Part shown: positions 6,362 to 8,025 of the stretch, in pieces
How positions within the stretch are numbered: position 1 is the first letter of the stretch
Layout of the letters: each line of letters opens with the position of its first letter
Assembly (NCBI GenBank): GCA_016781115.1
Contig: JADDQX010000100.1
Location: 1-8,025, forward strand
DNA from: Actinomycetota bacterium
GTDB taxonomy: Bacteria > Actinomycetota > CADDZG01 > WHSQ01
Reading direction: 5' to 3'
DNA: 8,025 nt
Notes under the pieces: generated by a model
Seen by the model: the letters and a program-made list of their open reading frames with translations, nothing else
What the model was told of the DNA's origin: nothing
Databases searched by the model: none
Program-made: the position numbers and the translations under genes

Positions 6362-7294
6362 CTACACGGCCTCGACGACGACCGCCGACGAGCGCGCGTC
6401 CGCGCAGCTCGGCTCCGGCAGCGTTTCGGCGCGGTACTCCTTCGTCTTCACAACCTTTAGGACCAGGCTCCAGGCGCCATCTTCGTCGGTGACGGTGCGG
6501 CCGAGGATGTGTGATCTCTCGCTGTCACCGGCCGGCCCCGTCAGGGCAACGGCTTGGCCGCCGACGCAGCCCGCAGGACCGGTGACGACACCCGAGAACA
6601 CAACGTTCGATCCCTTCGGCACGGTCGTCTCGGAAGCTTGCAGCGTGATCGCTCGTGCCGTGGGGGTCTCTTCCGGGGTCGGCGTCGGGTCCGGGGTGGG
6701 GGTCTCTTCCGGGGTCGGGGTCTCTTCCGGGGTCGGGGTCTCTTCCGGGGTCGGCGTCGGGTCCGGGGTGGGGGTCTCTTCCGGGGTCGGCGTCGGGTCC
6801 GGGGTGGGCGTCGGCTCCGGCTCGGGCTCGGAGAGCAGAGGCGAGACGCAGACCTCGAGCACCTCCGTCGTCGGCAGCACCGACGAGAGGGGGACCATCA
6901 CTTCCTCCGAGGCGCCGCCCTCGAAGCGGCGATCGTTGTCCGTTCGGGTGCCCGAGATGAACGCGGCTGCGAACAGGCTGCCTCCGAACGACGTGCCGGT
7001 CGCGGTCACGGAGATGACCCCGTCGTATTCGGCCTCACAACCGGTGACGTCCGGGCCGGTCTCCACGATCAGATGAGGTGCGGTGAGGCTTGTGCTGAGG
7101 TCCACGAACAGGATGGCGTCCTCGAGGCCCGGCGTGGTCACGGCGTGGTTTCCCAGGACCCGCACCGTTGCCGACGGCACGTCCCCGAGTGGGATCGTCT
7201 GAGGGAACAGAGCGTCTGCTCGGGCCACGGCAACCGGGACCATCGCGATGATGCAGGAAAGTGCGGCAGCGAGAACGCACGTCTTTCGGATCAC
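6362..7294 (-). CDS. Secreted two-domain protein with Pro-Thr-Glu/Asp repeat linker, family unknown
   Basis: I do not recognise the full family. The 310 residues start with a signal peptide (1-27, ending AVARA-DA). The N-terminal domain (28-150) is beta-rich and has Cys86 and Cys149. A linker (159-212) of PEETPT and PDPTPT units follows. The C-terminal domain (214-310) opens with ITLQASETTVPKGSNVVFSG and has Cys243 and Cys297. Its pattern of GRTVTDEDGAWSLVLKV then YRAET resembles the bacterial Ig-like repeats of secreted actinobacterial proteins. The N-terminal domain matches the neighbouring 156-residue protein: LGN, then LIV, then Cys and TEVLEVC at nearly equal spacing. The start is GTG, with AGGAG at 7305-7301 and a 6-base spacer. 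The gene lies downstream of its paralogue across 97 bases that contain a hairpin. It is probably an extracellular or wall-associated structural or binding protein; there is no visible catalytic motif or anchor. Confidence 0.88.
   Translation of the reverse strand: MIRKTCVLAAALSCIIAMVPVAVARADALFPQTIPLGDVPSATVRVLGNHAVTTPGLEDAILFVDLSTSLTAPHLIVETGPDVTGCEAEYDGVISVTATGTSFGGSLFAAAFISGTRTDNDRRFEGGASEEVMVPLSSVLPTTEVLEVCVSPLLSEPEPEPTPTPDPTPTPEETPTPDPTPTPEETPTPEETPTPEETPTPDPTPTPEETPTARAITLQASETTVPKGSNVVFSGVVTGPAGCVGGQAVALTGPAGDSERSHILGRTVTDEDGAWSLVLKVVKTKEYRAETLPEPSCADARSSAVVVEAV
6659..6820. repeat. Nine in-frame 18-base tandem units encoding a Pro-Thr-Glu/Asp linker
   Basis: Nine consecutive 18-base units run without gaps. 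On the plus strand, type A has the core ggtcggggtctcttccgg, and type B is ggtcggcgtcgggtccgg. The order from 6659 is A B A A A B A B B', with the two outer units degenerate. Read on the minus strand they encode PEETPT (A) and PDPTPT (B) hexapeptides, and PEPTPT for B', at residues 159-212 of the secreted protein. Near-identity at the nucleotide level suggests recent expansion by slippage or unequal crossover. Every unit is a multiple of three, so copy-number change keeps the frame. Confidence 0.93.
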
Positions 7295-7349
7295 CTTCGT
7301 CTCCTCATCCCCCGGGTGGCTGCGTGGCTAGATAGCTAATGACGCCGGC

Positions 7350-7373
7350 GGGGGTCGGCTTCCGCCGACCCCC
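7350..7373 (-). terminator. Perfect 10-bp hairpin between the two secreted-protein genes
   Basis: GGGGGTCGGC and GCCGACCCCC form a perfect 10-bp stem around the loop TTCC. It begins 18 bases after the stop of the 156-residue gene on the minus strand. There is no T tract after it (the following bases are GCCGGCGTC), so it is a U-less terminator of the kind proposed in Actinobacteria, an attenuator, or an mRNA 3' stabiliser. If only partly effective, it would make the upstream gene more highly expressed than the downstream one. Confidence 0.6.
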
Positions 7374-7391
7374 AAGGCGACCGATCAAGTC

Positions 7392-7862
7392 CTAGAGGTC
7401 CAGGCAGATCGCCAGCACTTCCGTGATCTCGCCGGCGTTGCCCAGCGACTTCGAGTCGCCGAAGTGCGCGTTGTAGGGCACCGTGGCGCCGTTGGCGTCC
7501 TGTGCGGTCCCGTTCAGGGTGAAGTCGGCGGTGAGTTGCCCGCCCGCGCCGACCATGTCGACGCCGATGAAGGGGACTTCGCCCTCGGAGCAGTCGTCGG
7601 CCGCTGCGGCCTCGGACACGATCAGGTCGGAGGTCTGGCCCTTGACCAGGTAGTCGAGGACTGCGGTTCCGCCGAAGTTCCTCGGAAGCTGCTTCTTGTT
7701 ACCGAGCAGAGTCACGCTGCCGCCGGCAGTGGCCGGGATCGCGAAGCTGATGGAGTCGCTCTTGTCGATGCTGTGAGCGGTCGCCATCGAGGCGAAAGCT
7801 GTCGCCGCGACCACGACGGCCGCGAGAAGGGCGGTGACCTGCCGGAAGATCTTCTTCGTCAT
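7392..7862 (-). CDS. Small secreted protein, family unknown, paralogue of the downstream N-terminal domain
   Basis: I do not recognise this family. It has 156 residues. MTKKIFRQ followed by an Ala/Val-rich core makes a clear signal peptide (1-29, cleavage likely after ASMATA). The mature part of about 127 residues is beta-rich and acidic and has only two cysteines, Cys91 and Cys153, which are probably disulfide-linked. Key segments are SVTLLGNKKQLP (49-60), TSDLIVSEA (77-85) and ITEVLAICLDL at the very end. These align in order and spacing with the N-terminal domain of the neighbouring 310-residue protein. The chosen ATG at 7862-7860 has AAGGA at 7874-7870 with a 7-base spacer and places the signal peptide at the N-terminus. 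A longer in-frame GTG start at 7964 would put 34 unlikely residues before the signal peptide. It has no transmembrane helix after the signal, no anchor and no catalytic motif. Confidence 0.85.
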   Translation of the reverse strand: MTKKIFRQVTALLAAVVVAATAFASMATAHSIDKSDSISFAIPATAGGSVTLLGNKKQLPRNFGGTAVLDYLVKGQTSDLIVSEAAAADDCSEGEVPFIGVDMVGAGGQLTADFTLNGTAQDANGATVPYNAHFGDSKSLGNAGEITEVLAICLDL

Positions 7863-7869
7863 TTCTCTT

Positions 7870-7874
7870 TCCTT
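7870..7874 (-). promoter_or_regulatory. Shine-Dalgarno site fixing the start of the small secreted protein
   Basis: On the minus strand, AAGGA lies 7 bases before the ATG at 7862-7860, within a purine-rich run. It supports the 156-residue form over the 190-residue extension. Confidence 0.7.
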
Positions 7875-7973
7875 TCGTTGAACGGTTGAATGGATGCGTT
7901 GCAGTGCTGCTGATGCTGCCGGACTTCTTGCTTCACCCGCGATTCCTGATTGCCTCCTTCCCACCAGGCGCGG

Positions 7974-8001
7974 CGCCGGGTGCGGTTACCGCCGGGTGCG
8001 G
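7974..8001. repeat. Two direct 12-base repeats upstream of the small secreted-protein gene
   Basis: The 12-mer cgccgggtgcgg occurs exactly at 7974-7985 and 7990-8001, separated by TTAC, giving a 16-base period. It lies about 110-140 bases upstream of the ATG at 7862, in a stretch (7863-8025) where I see no gene and no convincing -10/-35 pair. It could be a pair of operator half-sites or a chance GC-rich repeat. Confidence 0.55.
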
Positions 8002-8025
8002 CGGACCCTGACCCTTGTGCGCCTC

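Noticed and set aside
6659..6820. Possible CRISPR-like array
   Set aside because: The units are contiguous 18-mers with no unique spacers, and they are in frame within a coding sequence.
6489..7076. Plus-strand open frame encoding Gly-Val-Ser repeats
   Set aside because: It is the antisense reading of the 18-base repeat array. The minus-strand frame has a signal peptide, a ribosome site and plausible domains; this one has none.
7392..7964. 190-residue version of the small secreted protein starting at a GTG
   Set aside because: It would place 34 polar residues before an obvious signal peptide, while the internal ATG has a well-spaced ribosome site.
7859..8025. Minus-strand frame open from the window edge to a TGA overlapping the ATG of the small secreted protein, possibly a coupled upstream gene or leader peptide
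   Set aside because: It is too short to judge in GC-rich DNA. Third-position GC looks lower than in the genuine genes, the translation is low-complexity (Gln/His-rich) with no motif, and candidate GTG starts lack a ribosome site at proper distance.

Overview
The window is GC-rich. Its gene order, GTG starts, Pro-rich cytoplasmic tails, tRNA genes without encoded CCA, and G1-U72 pair in tRNA-Glu all suggest an uncultured or little-studied Actinomycetota (high-GC Gram-positive) chromosome. This placement is inference from layout and protein style, not a search. I see no integrase, transposase, CRISPR array, rRNA or plasmid function.

Left part (1-3732, all minus strand) is housekeeping. In transcription order it holds gltX (glutamyl-tRNA synthetase), tRNA-Gln(CTG), tRNA-Glu(CTC), rplS (ribosomal protein L19), two different tandem type I signal peptidases (lepB), and the first 37 codons of rnhB (ribonuclease HII), which is cut by the window edge. 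rplS-lepB-lepB-rnhB looks like one operon, with gaps of 2 and 10 bases before the first and second lepB and about 80 bases before rnhB. The synthetase lies directly beside tRNA genes for Glu and Gln, which are both substrates of a non-discriminating GluRS.

Middle part (3733-4478) is a divergent intergenic region followed by a single-module VOC (glyoxalase/extradiol dioxygenase-like) protein on the plus strand.

Right part (4479-8025) encodes three exported proteins. The first is a plus-strand subtilisin-type (S8) serine protease with an I9 propeptide, a PKD domain and a C-terminal FN3-like domain. Converging on it are two minus-strand genes for small secreted proteins of no recognised family. 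Reading these side by side, the 156-residue protein and the N-terminal half of the 310-residue protein share a pattern: an LGN motif, then an LIV strand, then two cysteines 62-63 residues apart, the second inside a TEVL/ITEVL segment. They therefore look like tandem paralogues of an undescribed secreted domain. The longer one adds a Pro-Thr-Glu/Asp linker built from nine 18-base units and an Ig-like C-terminal domain. A perfect 10-bp hairpin lies between the two genes.

The paralogous secreted pair is the most novel item here. The exported proteins are plausible clients of the two signal peptidases, but any functional link between the left and right parts is inference only.
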